Origin: Aquipluma nitroreducens
GTDB taxonomy: Bacteria > Bacteroidota > Bacteroidia > Bacteroidales > Prolixibacteraceae
Assembly: GCF_009689585.1 (NCBI RefSeq)
Contig: NZ_AP018694.1
Location: 2,867,001 to 2,931,000, forward strand
Direction of reading: 5' to 3'
Length of the DNA: 64,000 nt
Shown piece by piece: positions 44,918 through 57,789 of the stretch (its first letter is position 1; the number at the start of each line of letters is the position of its first letter). The notes beneath the pieces are model-generated. The model worked only from the letters and a program-made list of their open reading frames with translations. It was not told where the DNA came from and did no database searches. The position numbers and the translations under genes were made by a program.

Positions 44918-45919
44918 TCATTTTGCGTTAGCAAAATAAATGTACCACTTGATGAAGTTTATTCGGTGTTTTACCGTCAACCCACGATGGATATCCAGGT
45001 GGTTTTTAAGATGACTGAAGTATCCTTCTATCCCGTTTGTAGTCTTGGGTATATCTGGGTTTGATAGGTAATGAAACATGTTTGGCAAAGCCCGTTTGAT
45101 GGTTATATAAGAGCGGCGAAGCAGTTTATGTGTGTACCAATATCTTCCGGTTTCTGTGTTGTATGTTTTTTCATTCAAGTAATCTTTGTGTGTTTCATGC
45201 CATTTTAGAAACTCTCTTGTCCAGTAAATCCGGTCATTTTCTGATTTAATTCGAAGGATAAATAGCACCAGTTTGCGTAGTTCCTGTCCGGCCTGATGTT
45301 TGGGATACTGTGTTAGCCACAGCAGGCACATGCGCTGGATATGAACCAGACAGCGTTGGACGATAGCTTCTGGAACTGACCTTTTTATCGCTTTTAAGAT
45401 ACTTTTATGACCGTCGGTGGTAATGCTTTCGATCTGAATCCCAAGTTTGAGCAAGTTAGCCAGATCCTCTTTGATTTCCTCATAGCGTTCACCGTCAGTA
45501 AAGCGATGCAGCTGGGTGTAGCCATCAAAATCGTCTTGATAACAAACCAAACAAAACTGCGCAAAATACGTGGCATCTATCCGTAAATGAACACGCTCTC
45601 GCTTGATTATTTTGACCAATGGCGCTTGTTCTAAAAAATGGTAAAATGTCCGTTGAAGTGTAGCTTGCGATAGGCTGCTGTCCCTGCTTAAAATTTGATA
45701 AGTCTGACGTTCCAATATCCACTTTCTGAACCATACAAACCTGTTTTGAATTCTCTGTTCTGGACGATTTTCAGTTAGAAAAATTCCGCATCGTTTACAT
45801 TTGAATCGTTGCTTACCCCCTTGTTTTCCCCATCGAATAACATCTGTATATCCACAGGCCCAACAGCGTTTTTTTTGATTTTTCCATAAACATAAAAAGT
45901 TTGATGAAACCAAGTTCAT
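44918..45919 (-). CDS. IS256-family transposase, Zn-binding variant
   Basis: 333 residues from the ATG at 45919; an in-frame TTG at 45970 inside the terminal repeat would add 17. A zinc ribbon opens the protein (CWACG...CKRCG). The DDE triad is suggested by RIDATYF (Asp), SITTDGHKS (Asp) and TTNGIEGYFSHLK (Glu), in the mutator-type order, with a Cys-His insert CLVHIQRMC. The frame is undamaged. The ATG lies within a 13-bp stem-loop (45896-45927), which could block translation of read-in transcripts. Confidence 0.85.
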   Translation of the reverse strand: MNLVSSNFLCLWKNQKKRCWACGYTDVIRWGKQGGKQRFKCKRCGIFLTENRPEQRIQNRFVWFRKWILERQTYQILSRDSSLSQATLQRTFYHFLEQAPLVKIIKRERVHLRIDATYFAQFCLVCYQDDFDGYTQLHRFTDGERYEEIKEDLANLLKLGIQIESITTDGHKSILKAIKRSVPEAIVQRCLVHIQRMCLLWLTQYPKHQAGQELRKLVLFILRIKSENDRIYWTREFLKWHETHKDYLNEKTYNTETGRYWYTHKLLRRSYITIKRALPNMFHYLSNPDIPKTTNGIEGYFSHLKNHLDIHRGLTVKHRINFIKWYIYFANAK

Positions 45920-45927
45920 CAAACTTT
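45896..45927 (-). promoter_or_regulatory. Stem-loop masking the transposase start codon
   Basis: AAAGTTTGATGAA (45896-45908) pairs perfectly with TTCATCAAACTTT (45915-45927), loop of 6. On the minus strand the ATG (45919-45917) is within the stem. Long external read-in RNA would fold and hide the start. Confidence 0.65.
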
Positions 45928-45999
45928 CTGTATTATCAATATTGGTGTGCTTTACAAAGCTTTTTACCAACTATTTTTGACTAATATGCCTCTTTGAAC

Positions 46000-46035
46000 A
46001 AAAAAAGGGATCTCCGAAAAGAGATCCCTTTTTTT
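46000..46035 (-). terminator. Rho-independent terminator of the TonB receptor gene
   Basis: A 15-nt AAAAAAAGGGATCTC stem (46000-46014 with 46021-46035) with a CGAAAA loop. It serves the minus-strand gene and also blocks read-through into the IS. Confidence 0.85.
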
Positions 46036-46052
46036 GAATAATTTAACTAGTA

Positions 46053-49000
46053 CTAGTTAAAGATATAGCGAATTCCAAGTTGAAGCTGCCAGCAGTTCGA
46101 TTGGTTATTGTAAACGCTGAAAGACTTGGTTGGTAATACTTTTGCACCATCAACAGTCGTGTAATACATCGAATAGATTGGTGTATTACTTGCATTCATG
46201 CTTTCGTATTTTAATACTTTGCCATAATTAGAAGGTGCAGAGGTTTGAGTAACACCCCATGAGTCATTAATCAGGTTACCAAAGTTAAGGATATCGAGAC
46301 TTATTTGTAGAGTGTTTGATGTGCTACCTGCTTTTACTCTAAAGTCCTGAGAAATTTTCAAGTCGAAACGATTAACCCAAGGCATTTTTGCTGAATAAGC
46401 TTCAGCATATTTTCCTTTGTTTTTGCTCAAATAAGGATCTTGTTCGATAAACTTCCAGAATGCATCAGCTTGTTGAGCGGCTGTAAATCCATTAGCACCT
46501 TCTTTGAAAAGGATTTCGTCCTTATTTGCAGGGATGTACATCAAGTCGTTGTTTACTCCATCCTTATTCATGTCTGAAGAATATACCCAACTGTAACGAC
46601 CTGTATTGTAACCACTGTAATACAACCCAACATTTGTTGCTAAATGTTGGGCATATTCAAAACGGTAGCTAATCGATCCAACCAGTTTGTTTGGTGTTAC
46701 ATACTGAGAGTTTTGCAATCCAAGTTGGTTTGGTCCGTCAATAGATGCCTGATTTTGCCAAGCTGAATTGGCCTGACTTCCAGGGTTTCCTGAAATCTCT
46801 TTAACCACAGTATGAGTATAGGCAAACATCAATTTCAGATCTTTGATAGGCTCAGTAGTGTATGTTGTATTAAGCGAATAACCGTAACCTTTGTTGGTAT
46901 TCTTAATGACCTCAGCATCACTAACTGCACTATTTATCTTTGTGCTTGTGTAGATGTACCGATTATCAGGTCCATTGAAACGTGCGAAGCCTAATTGTGC
47001 AGGATCGGGCATATTTGCATTTACCTGACAAACAGCATTGATATCTTTTGAATACATACCTTCTACCGTTAAGGCCATTGGGAATTCAGTTGGAATCTGG
47101 TAATCAACGGCCAGGGTACTTTTCCATACCTGTGGAAGTTTGAAATCAGGATCTATCGCAGCAATTGAACTTGGAAGTGCAGCCGTGGCAGTAGTAGGTA
47201 AACCTAAAGTGCTTACCATTTGATTTACATCGGTAATCAGGTTACCACCTGGAACCAATTTAGCTAAATCCGCACTGTTGCCGCTTCTGGTTACAGTATT
47301 TTGCACCATACCACCGTTTGTTGGCATATTTGTGAAGAAGACCAAAGGAATACGGCCAGTAAAAATACCGGTTCCACCTCTAACTTTCAACGATTTATCA
47401 CCTCTTACATCATAGCTAAATCCAACACGTGGAGAGAGCAGCATTTTTGATGTAGGCCACATTCCTGTGTTTATTTTCCGGCCATCAAGAAAAGTTAATT
47501 TTGATACTTCTGTATTTTCAACCAAGTCGTTTAGATATGAAGTTAAATCGCCACGAATACCGTAAGTCAATTTAAGGTTTTTGGTAATGTTCCATTCGTC
47601 CTGGGCATAGATAGAAAATTGTCCAAAACTCAGGTCAGCAACAGGATTTAATTCTCCATTGTATCCATAAGTAAGTCCCCATGATTCTGGTGTTGCTCCA
47701 TTAACAAAGTCAGCAAGACTCTTGAAGCGATAATATCCAGTACCAAATCTCTGGAACGAGTTGGAAACATATTGTTTCTCATAACTTGCACCAGCAGTAA
47801 TTGTGTGGACGCCTAATGTATAGGTGAAGTTGTCAACAAAACTAGTCACATTATTTTTTACCCCATTATTCCATGAAAAAAGTTCGTATCCGGCTGACAT
47901 AAAAGCATCGCCGTCTTTCATGATGTCAATATGCGGAAATGGAGAAGAAAGTGAGCCACGAACATCTTCAATGTGGGTGTATGTAGCTAACAATTGGTTC
48001 GACATGTTGTTGTTGATACGTGTGTTTAATTCTGCTGTCAACGAATGAACCAGGTTGTCCATCGAATAGCAGTTATTTCTAAATGCCATTGCGTTTTGAG
48101 AAATACGACCGGAAGTCATTTTGGTAGCAACGGTAGAAGTTGCATTTGTTGGAACATCAGCTACGTTTTTAGTGTAATTGTAACGAACTGTAAATTTATT
48201 GCTGTTGTTGATGTTCCAGTCGATACGGGCAAGCATCTTTTTATTTAAGTTGCCACCATCATAATTGGTGTACGAACCCGGGTCATAGCCATATTTAGCC
48301 AATCCTGTTTTAAAGGCTTCCATATCGCTTGCAGTAACTCTAGTGATATTTTGATCGGCATTCGCAATGCCATCAGTAGACAACTTCCACTGTTGAATAG
48401 GTGAAGGAGAGTTTGAACGTTCTCCGTTTACGAAGAAGAATAACTTGTTTTTAATGATCGGTCCGCCTAAGGTAAACCCATAAGTTGTTGTCTTTTCTGT
48501 AGGACGTGCGCCAAGGTCGTAACCGTCAACTGTGTTTCCACGATAATCCTGATTGCGTAAGAAAGTGTAGGCAGAACCTTTAAATTTGTTTGTTCCACTC
48601 TTGGTAATGGCGTTGATTCCAGCGCCAACGAAATTAGCTTGCTTTACATCGTAAGGTGCAATGGTTACCTGAAGTTCGTCGATTGCATCAAGAGAAATAG
48701 GGTTACCTCCCCCGGGAAGGCCATTGCTTAATCCAAAGTTGTTGTTGAAGTTTGCTCCATCAATGGTTACATTATTCAAACGGCCATCGCGTCCTCCAAA
48801 TGAATTTCCCGCTCCGGAATATGGAGAAAGACGGGTAAAGTCATCCAGGCTGCGGCTAATAGAAGGCAGAATAGCCATCTGCTCGGTTGAGATGTTGGTT
48901 GATGCTCCGGTTTTGGTAGTTCCAAACGCCGATGGTTTTGCCCCAACAACAATAACTTCAGCAACGTCAACACTTTGCTCTTTTAACGAAGCATTAAGTA

Positions 49001-49313
49001 CAAACGACTGTCCGAGGTAAAGAGTAATTTCAGTATAAGTTGCTTTGTTATAACCAACAAATGAAATTTCTACTTTGTACGGGCCTCCGGAGCGCATACC
49101 TTGCAAGGTAAAACGACCTTCTGAATTCGCAATTGTACCGTACTGGGTACCTGAAGGCTGATGAACTGCCAGAACTGTAGCTCCCGGTAGAGCTTCGTTA
49201 TTTGCATCTGTAATTTTTCCTGTGATTCCCGAGGTTGTAACCTGAGAATAACCTGATAGAACAAAAGCAAAAAATGCAATTAGCACGAAATAAACTTTTA
49301 GCATCTTTTTCAT
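46053..49313 (-). CDS. Oar-like TonB-dependent outer-membrane receptor
   Basis: 1086 residues. A signal peptide (about 1-24, VLSGYSQ) precedes a CarboxypepD_reg-type beta-sandwich (SGITGKITDANNEALPGATV, residues ~28-110), then a plug domain (LDDFTRLSPYSGAGNSFGGRDG, ~155-225; TIAPYDVKQANFVGAGINAI) and a large beta-barrel to the end (LQLGIRYIFN, terminal aromatic/Asn). It has no SusD partner nearby. Oar-like proteins are found in Bacteroidota and Myxococcota; in Myxococcus Oar is linked to protease/signal secretion and development. It may import a peptide or other ligand or act in adhesion. The IS lies between it and the GH5 gene. Confidence 0.9.
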   Translation of the reverse strand: MKKMLKVYFVLIAFFAFVLSGYSQVTTSGITGKITDANNEALPGATVLAVHQPSGTQYGTIANSEGRFTLQGMRSGGPYKVEISFVGYNKATYTEITLYLGQSFVLNASLKEQSVDVAEVIVVGAKPSAFGTTKTGASTNISTEQMAILPSISRSLDDFTRLSPYSGAGNSFGGRDGRLNNVTIDGANFNNNFGLSNGLPGGGNPISLDAIDELQVTIAPYDVKQANFVGAGINAITKSGTNKFKGSAYTFLRNQDYRGNTVDGYDLGARPTEKTTTYGFTLGGPIIKNKLFFFVNGERSNSPSPIQQWKLSTDGIANADQNITRVTASDMEAFKTGLAKYGYDPGSYTNYDGGNLNKKMLARIDWNINNSNKFTVRYNYTKNVADVPTNATSTVATKMTSGRISQNAMAFRNNCYSMDNLVHSLTAELNTRINNNMSNQLLATYTHIEDVRGSLSSPFPHIDIMKDGDAFMSAGYELFSWNNGVKNNVTSFVDNFTYTLGVHTITAGASYEKQYVSNSFQRFGTGYYRFKSLADFVNGATPESWGLTYGYNGELNPVADLSFGQFSIYAQDEWNITKNLKLTYGIRGDLTSYLNDLVENTEVSKLTFLDGRKINTGMWPTSKMLLSPRVGFSYDVRGDKSLKVRGGTGIFTGRIPLVFFTNMPTNGGMVQNTVTRSGNSADLAKLVPGGNLITDVNQMVSTLGLPTTATAALPSSIAAIDPDFKLPQVWKSTLAVDYQIPTEFPMALTVEGMYSKDINAVCQVNANMPDPAQLGFARFNGPDNRYIYTSTKINSAVSDAEVIKNTNKGYGYSLNTTYTTEPIKDLKLMFAYTHTVVKEISGNPGSQANSAWQNQASIDGPNQLGLQNSQYVTPNKLVGSISYRFEYAQHLATNVGLYYSGYNTGRYSWVYSSDMNKDGVNNDLMYIPANKDEILFKEGANGFTAAQQADAFWKFIEQDPYLSKNKGKYAEAYSAKMPWVNRFDLKISQDFRVKAGSTSNTLQISLDILNFGNLINDSWGVTQTSAPSNYGKVLKYESMNASNTPIYSMYYTTVDGAKVLPTKSFSVYNNQSNCWQLQLGIRYIFN

Positions 49314-49708
49314 AGAAAAATTGATTTTAATTTCTGCACAAAGAAAGTTAAATGATGTATAATAATATTAAATTGTTTCTTACGATAATGTTATCAATTG
49401 ATGTCAATTCGATTAATTTCAGAAGCCTCGATCGAATGAAAACGTAGCCATATTTGACACTCTTTCTTGTTGAAAATTACAATTATTAACTGATTCAGAA
49501 AAGTATAGTTATGAACACGGGGAGTGCTGATAAAATGTTAATAAATATTAAAATCTTGACTTGATAATCATTTTATTTCTGAAGAAAAACATTAATACGA
49601 AATTGATAGGATATTGAAAAATAAGCTCCGACAAACAATTCAAATCCTGATGTGTTTTTATTTCAGAAAATCATATTTTTGCAGGCTTAATTGATTGCGA
49701 AATAATAA
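49314..49708. other. Divergent regulatory region between the receptor and nadA
   Basis: 395 AT-rich bp with promoters for both directions expected. A TATTTTTG box precedes nadA. Nothing else was recognised. Confidence 0.5.
49674..49681 (+). promoter_or_regulatory. Candidate -7 box before nadA
   Basis: TATTTTTG matches TAnnTTTG exactly and lies 27 bp before ATG 49709. The -33 element is not clear (a T-rich stretch near 49655). Confidence 0.4.
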
Positions 49709-50710
49709 ATGCAAGTGATGGAAGAAAAACAGATCCGGGAAATGCTTGATGAAAATGGATTTATTGAGGAGCAGATTAGCCCGGAATTAAAGCTGGTTGA
49801 GGAAATTAACCGACTGAAGAAAGAAAAGAATGCGGTCATTCTCAGTCATTATTATGTGGAAAGTGACCTTCAGGATATAGCTGATTATGTTGGTGATAGT
49901 TTAGGATTAGCTCAGGAGGCCGCAAAAACCGAAGCCGATTTGATTGTTTTTGTGGGTGTTCATTTTATGGCCGAAACTGCAAAAATCATTAACCCCTCCA
50001 AAAAGGTTATTCTGCCCGATTTGAAAGCCGGTTGTTCGCTGGCCGATTCTGCCCCGGCTGATAAGTTCGCTGAATTTAAAGCTCAATATCCCAATCATCA
50101 GGTGATTTCGTACATCAATTGCACTGCCGACCTGAAGACCATGACTGACGTGGTTTGTACCTCGGCCAATGCGCTGAAGATTGTAAACAGCTTTCCTCCG
50201 GAACAGAAACTTATTTTTGCGCCTGATAAAAACCTTGGAAATTACATCAACAGCCTGACTGGCCGTGAAATGGTTCTTTGGGATGGCGCCTGCATGGTTC
50301 ACGAAAAATACTCGGTCGAAAAAATCATTGAGCTGATGGATCAGCATCCCGATGCCGAATTTATTGCCCATCCGGAGTGCGAAAAGCCGGTTTTGCTGGT
50401 TGCCAAATACATCGGTTCAACCACCGCGTTGTTGAACTACGTGACTGCAAGTCAAAAAAAGAAATTTATTGTAGCTACCGAAAGCGGCATTTTGCATCAA
50501 ATGAACAGGGCTTGTCCGGATAAAATTTTCATTCCGGCTCCTTCCATTGATTCAACTTGTGGTTGCAACGACTGTTCGTACATGAAATTGAACAGCCTTC
50601 AGAAATTATACATCTGTCTGAAAAACGAATTACCCGAAATCACCCTTTCTGACGAGGTGATCAAAAAGGCTCAATTACCGATACTCCGAATGCTCGAAAT
50701 CTCGAAATAA
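49709..50710 (+). CDS. nadA: Quinolinate synthase NadA
   Basis: 333 residues. It has the NadA tandem-domain signature: [44 protein letters not shown], the three 4Fe-4S cysteine positions around [10 protein letters not shown], a second at YINCTADLK or neighbouring segment, and CGCNDCSYM near residue 290. It condenses iminoaspartate with dihydroxyacetone phosphate to quinolinate in NAD synthesis. NadB and NadC are not in the window. Cytoplasmic. A hairpin terminator follows. Confidence 0.93.
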   Translation: MQVMEEKQIREMLDENGFIEEQISPELKLVEEINRLKKEKNAVILSHYYVESDLQDIADYVGDSLGLAQEAAKTEADLIVFVGVHFMAETAKIINPSKKVILPDLKAGCSLADSAPADKFAEFKAQYPNHQVISYINCTADLKTMTDVVCTSANALKIVNSFPPEQKLIFAPDKNLGNYINSLTGREMVLWDGACMVHEKYSVEKIIELMDQHPDAEFIAHPECEKPVLLVAKYIGSTTALLNYVTASQKKKFIVATESGILHQMNRACPDKIFIPAPSIDSTCGCNDCSYMKLNSLQKLYICLKNELPEITLSDEVIKKAQLPILRMLEISK

Positions 50711-50718
50711 AGACTTTA

Positions 50719-50747
50719 AATCCCAATAATACATTGGGATTTTTTAT
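50719..50747 (+). terminator. Rho-independent terminator after nadA
   Basis: AATCCCAAT (50719-50727) pairs with ATTGGGATT (50733-50741), followed by a T-run. Confidence 0.8.
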
Positions 50748-50777
50748 TTTCACACTTTCCTTTAAAACCAATTAAAC

Positions 50778-51566
50778 ATGAACCGTTTCAAAATTTCAGG
50801 AATCTTCTTTTTTTGCCTGATTACACTGTTTCAACTAGCAGGTATGGCGAAAAACCCGAACGACAAAAAGCTTGATTTGGATATTGTATTTATAGGTAAC
50901 AGTATTACTTATGGCGCTAATCTGGAGAATCCAAGGCAGGATGCTCCTCCGGTTATTGCTTCAGAAATACTTCGGAAAAAAGCTGGGATCGAATCGGTTC
51001 AATTCTCAAACCAGGGAAGAAGTGGATTTACTACCGTAAATTATTTGCCCGATTCGCCCACATTTGCAGAAGTCATTCAGGCGACGAAACTATTGCACAC
51101 GAATCTGGAACATTCCCTGATCTTTTCAATCAAATTGGGAACTAACGACAGTGCCATTTCCGGCCCCAAAGGAGCACCCGTTTCGAAAGAGGACTACCGA
51201 AAAAACATGAAAGCCATTATTGACGAGTTGCTCCGACAGTTTCCTGACGCAAAAGTTGTGATTGAGCAACCCATCTGGTATAGCACGAATACTTACAACC
51301 GATCAAAATACCTCGCCGAAGGATTAGCGCGATTACAAAGCTATTTCCCTGAACTGGAATCATTGGTTAAAAGCTATTCGGCAACAAATAAAAATCAGGT
51401 TTTTATGGGCGATCGGAAGGGATTTAACTATTTCAGGAAAAATTACCTGACAGATTTGGTGGCAGAAAAAGGCCAGCAGGGAACTTTTTACCTTCATCCA
51501 AATCCCAAAGGTGCAGCAAAGCTTGCTAGTTTCTGGGCAGAGGCTATTTATAAGATTCTGAAATAG
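50778..51566 (+). CDS. Exported SGNH/GDSL hydrolase
   Basis: 262 residues with a signal peptide (about 5-25). The SGNH blocks are visible: IVFIGNSITYG (block I; Ser), FSNQGRSGFTT (block II; Gly), IKLGTNDSAISG (block III; Asn) and HPNPKGAAKLA (block V; Asp-x-x-His replaced by HPNPKG). Family members remove acetyl groups from polysaccharides or act as esterases. In this plant-glycan setting a carbohydrate acetyl esterase is likely, but not shown. It converges on the GH2 gene, sharing a bidirectional terminator. Confidence 0.85.
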   Translation: MNRFKISGIFFFCLITLFQLAGMAKNPNDKKLDLDIVFIGNSITYGANLENPRQDAPPVIASEILRKKAGIESVQFSNQGRSGFTTVNYLPDSPTFAEVIQATKLLHTNLEHSLIFSIKLGTNDSAISGPKGAPVSKEDYRKNMKAIIDELLRQFPDAKVVIEQPIWYSTNTYNRSKYLAEGLARLQSYFPELESLVKSYSATNKNQVFMGDRKGFNYFRKNYLTDLVAEKGQQGTFYLHPNPKGAAKLASFWAEAIYKILK

Positions 51567-51580
51567 AAATACAGCAATAA

Positions 51581-51618
51581 AAAAGACCTGTCCGTTTTGA
51601 AATCCGGACAGGTCTTTT
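51581..51618. terminator. Bidirectional terminator between SGNH and GH2 genes
   Basis: AAAAGACCTGTCCG (51581-51594) pairs with CGGACAGGTCTTTT (51605-51618). Confidence 0.85.
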
Positions 51619-51637
51619 CATAAAAATGGATACGGCT

Positions 51638-54841
<3,204 letters not shown>

Positions 54842-54987
54842 TTATTGATTATGGTTATAGGTGCATTGCAAATTACAGAATATAGACGGTTTCGGTTATG
54901 ATTTTACTTATTTGAAATCATAAAAAAAGTTAAAGAACAGGTTTTAAATCTACTGTCAGACTTCGGCGTGAACTCAGTCGAACGCTA

Positions 54988-55008
54988 AAGCAGACGGCAA
55001 AGAATAAT
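54988..55008. repeat. Short interspersed repeat, copy 2
   Basis: It differs by one base from 40180-40200 and sits just after a CTCAGTCGAACG motif, a sequence type common in interspersed repeats of this group. Confidence 0.55.
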
Positions 55009-55117
55009 GCGTTGATCATTATCCGAGTAATATTTTTTGCCATTACATTTATGTGACGGAAAACAGAAATTACATCATTATTGGGCTTTAGCCCTATGGT
55101 TTACACCAAATTAAACT

Positions 55118-55152
55118 AAAAACCCCATCTGGAATTTCCAAACGGGGTTTTA
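55118..55152 (-). terminator. Rho-independent terminator of the aminotransferase gene
   Basis: AAAACCCC (55119-55126) pairs with GGGGTTTT (55144-55151), with TGG/CCA inside the loop region. Confidence 0.75.
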
Positions 55153-55171
55153 AAATATTGTTTTTGCTTTT

Positions 55172-56191
55172 TTATTCAACAATGGTTATCCAACCGTGAG
55201 TGTCTGGTTCGTCGCCATATTGAATGCCACGCAACTTTTTGTAGAGTTTTTCGCTGATAGGCCCCGGCTTACCATCTTTGGTAAACACGTATGAGATTTT
55301 TTCATCGTAATCGTCAATCCGCTCAATAGGACTAATCACCGCAGCAGTTCCGCAGGCGCCGGCTTCATCAAATGTTGCCAGTTCTTCCACCGGAATCTGA
55401 CGACGTTCCACTTTCATTCCCATGTCTTCGGCCAAAACCATCAAACTTTTGTTGGTTATCGATGGCAAAATTGAACTCGATTTTGGTGTGACGTAGGTGT
55501 TGTTCTTGATTCCGAAGAAATTGGCAGCGCCGCATTCGTCGATGTATTTCTTTTCGATGGCATCGAGATAGAATACGTTCGAATAACCCATTTGGTGTGC
55601 TTTTTCACCTGCAACCAAGCTGGCTGCATAATTTCCACCTACTTTATATTTTCCCATCCCGAGAGGTGCCGAGCGGTCGAATTCGCGCATGATGACAAAC
55701 GGAGTTGTCTGGAAACCGCCTTTAAAGTATGGGCCTACAGGGGTTACAAACAGAATGAACATGTATTCGTTGGCAGGTTTTACGCCAACTTGTGCACCGG
55801 TTCCGAACAAAAACGGACGAATATATAAAGCCGCTCCCGATTCGTATGGCGGAACAAAACGCTCGTTCAATTTCACTGCTTTAACAATAGCTTCTTCAAA
55901 TTTTTCAATCGGAAGTACAGCCATCATTGTTCCCATGCTCGAATCCTGCATCCGTTTGGCATTCTCATCCATCCGGAATACCCGTATTTTATTGTCGGCT
56001 CCGCGAAATGCTTTCAAACCTTCGAACGATTCTTGTCCGTAATGAATGCAAGTGGCAGCCATGTGCATCGTTACCATTTCGCTGTCGCTAACTTCCAGTT
56101 CGCCCCATGCTCCATTTTTGTATGTACAACGGATGTTGTAATCCGTTTTCATATACCCAAATCCTAAATTTTGCCAGTCTATAGTTTCCAT
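55172..56191 (-). CDS. ilvE: Branched-chain amino acid aminotransferase
   Basis: 339 residues from ATG 56191 (a TTG two codons upstream is possible). The class IV fold-type IV PLP enzyme pattern is present: CIHYGQESFEGLKAFRG, ALYIRPFLFGTGAQVGV, KVGGNYAASLVAGEKAHQ (Schiff-base Lys near residue 190), YIDECGAANFFGI and GTAAVISPI. It interconverts leucine, isoleucine and valine with their 2-oxo acids. Cytoplasmic. Monocistronic with a clear terminator. This subfamily (about 340 residues) is the usual one in Bacteroidota. Confidence 0.92.
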   Translation of the reverse strand: METIDWQNLGFGYMKTDYNIRCTYKNGAWGELEVSDSEMVTMHMAATCIHYGQESFEGLKAFRGADNKIRVFRMDENAKRMQDSSMGTMMAVLPIEKFEEAIVKAVKLNERFVPPYESGAALYIRPFLFGTGAQVGVKPANEYMFILFVTPVGPYFKGGFQTTPFVIMREFDRSAPLGMGKYKVGGNYAASLVAGEKAHQMGYSNVFYLDAIEKKYIDECGAANFFGIKNNTYVTPKSSSILPSITNKSLMVLAEDMGMKVERRQIPVEELATFDEAGACGTAAVISPIERIDDYDEKISYVFTKDGKPGPISEKLYKKLRGIQYGDEPDTHGWITIVE

Positions 56192-56296
56192 AATCAAATG
56201 AGTAGTTTGTCAATCCAAGTTTTTTGGAGTGATAAATTAACGAAAAAAAAACCGGAGAAGGAAGGATAAAAAACCTGTTTCTCCAAATTTAGTAAT

Positions 56297-57106
56297 TTAG
56301 TCAATTGCACTGATTTCCAGAAAATATCCGTTGTGCTTTCTGATGTTCAGCACCCTTCCGTCCGAAAAAATCAGGTATTGGCCTTTTATTCCATTCAGTA
56401 TTCCCGAAATCTCAGGATCTTTATCGAACGAAACACTGGCAATTTTCTCCGGGAACTCGGAACATGGATAGTTCATTTTCCAGATGTGGTTGTCTGGATG
56501 TAAATACTGCTGCAACTCGGCTGGGAGCAATTGGTACGCTTTCTCCTTTTCCTCCGGAAGATTGTATTCCTGAACCGTTTTATTCTGAAGCATGGAACGC
56601 CAGTTGGTCTTGTCAGAGAAAAAGTTTTTCAGGTAAACTTCAATCACTCCTGAAATGTGGCGGTTGGGCGTTCTGGCCAGAATAATGGCTTCGCTTGCAC
56701 CTTGGTCGATCCAGCGCGTAGGCACCTGGTGATGGCGGGTTACCCCAACTTTCAATTCTCCGGAAACGGCAAGATAGACGAAATGGTCAATCAGGTCGTG
56801 TTCGCGGGCCCAGTCCATGTCGCGTGCGATGCCCAGGTGAGCTTTCGACAACTCAGGACGCATCACGGTTTCGCTGGCTTCAGGAGCAGTTTGCAAACAG
56901 TTGTAACAAAAGCCTTGGCCAAAAGAAGTTTTGGTTCGCTTTCCACACGAAATGCAGTTGATTTGCCCGGTAAATTTCAGACTGATCGATTTCCCGATCA
57001 AATTGTTCATCGGTAATTCGGTTTCTCCAATCGGAAGAAAATACTGAACCGGATTGGCAAATTCAGAGCGCATTTTGATGATATTTCCTGAACCAAGCAT
57101 AGTCAT
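56297..57106 (-). CDS. DUF2797 protein with zinc-ribbon motif
   Basis: 269 residues. A four-cysteine zinc motif (CISCG...CYNC, about residues 57-78) is followed by segments recalled from the DUF2797 family (HFVYLAVSGELKVGVTR, TRWIDQGASEAIILARTPNR). Later, GQYLIFSDGRVLNIRKHNGY closes the protein. The central part resembles a GIY-YIG-like strand order, but no function is established. No signal peptide. Divergent from a GNAT gene. Confidence 0.75.
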   Translation of the reverse strand: MTMLGSGNIIKMRSEFANPVQYFLPIGETELPMNNLIGKSISLKFTGQINCISCGKRTKTSFGQGFCYNCLQTAPEASETVMRPELSKAHLGIARDMDWAREHDLIDHFVYLAVSGELKVGVTRHHQVPTRWIDQGASEAIILARTPNRHISGVIEVYLKNFFSDKTNWRSMLQNKTVQEYNLPEEKEKAYQLLPAELQQYLHPDNHIWKMNYPCSEFPEKIASVSFDKDPEISGILNGIKGQYLIFSDGRVLNIRKHNGYFLEISAID

Positions 57107-57238
57107 TGGGTTTTATTTCAATACAAAGAAACAAATTGTTGCCGAATTGGTAACAGTTGCCCGGATGAAAAGGTTTGATGCAAACAGCACGATAAAAGAA
57201 AGTGATTGGCAAATTGATAAATTTTCTATTTTTAGGGT

Positions 57239-57718
57239 ATGACAATAAGCAACTTTGAACGATTGGTACAACTGGCTGACGAAGTTTTTGCCGTTAAAAG
57301 TGATCCGAGTCAACTTGATGTCAATGCCGAGGTGTTGGAACGCCTATACAAGCTTCATCCGGCAACCGTTTCTGCATTCGACGATGGAAATGGACCAGTT
57401 GCCTGGGTTTTGCTCATCCCGACCACACTCGATTTGATGAACCGGTTTCTTGGAAAACAGATTTCTGAAAAAGAACTTTTCGACCTGACCCCGATTGAAG
57501 CCAAATTCGATGCGGTTTATCTTTGCTCTGCACTTGTTTTGGAAGAATTCCGCCGGAAAGGAATCGCCAAACAGCTTGCTTTAACTGCTATTGATAACAT
57601 GCGCGAAATGCATCAGTTGAAAGCAGTTTTTGTCTGGGCTTTCACTCCTGAAGGTGATTCGGCTGCCGAAACCATTGCAAATTTAGCGAAGTTGCCGCTT
57701 TATAAAAGGGAGAAATAA
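57239..57718 (+). CDS. GNAT-family acetyltransferase-like protein
   Basis: 159 residues. The acetyl-CoA binding signature EEFRRKGIAKQLALTAI (residues ~110-126) fits motif A (R/Q-x-x-G-x-G/A) and is preceded by the strand AVYLCSALVL. The N-terminal half is unusual, so the acceptor is not known. Divergent from DUF2797 with a 132-bp shared control region, and 71 bp before the GH8 gene. Confidence 0.7.
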   Translation: MTISNFERLVQLADEVFAVKSDPSQLDVNAEVLERLYKLHPATVSAFDDGNGPVAWVLLIPTTLDLMNRFLGKQISEKELFDLTPIEAKFDAVYLCSALVLEEFRRKGIAKQLALTAIDNMREMHQLKAVFVWAFTPEGDSAAETIANLAKLPLYKREK

Positions 57719-57789
57719 ACAGTTCCGTTAGCTATCCCAGATTAGTATTAAATACAGAACCTAACCCAGATCATCTTCAAACAATAACT

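Larger units (their letters stand above)
44727..45981. mobile_element. Complete IS256-like element (Zn-ribbon variant), 1255 bp
   Basis: Outer ends carry a perfect 16-bp inverted repeat, GTCAAAAATAGTTGGT (44727-44742) and its complement at 45966-45981. A transposase gene fills the interior. No convincing target-site duplication was found: left flank GCAATGTG, right flank TAATATGC. The element lies between GH5 and an Oar-like receptor and is intact by reading frame, so it may still be active. Confidence 0.8.

Noticed and set aside
44721-45989. A perfect target-site duplication around the IS
   Set aside because: Eight to nine base flanks do not match; AATGTG and AATATG share only a few bases.
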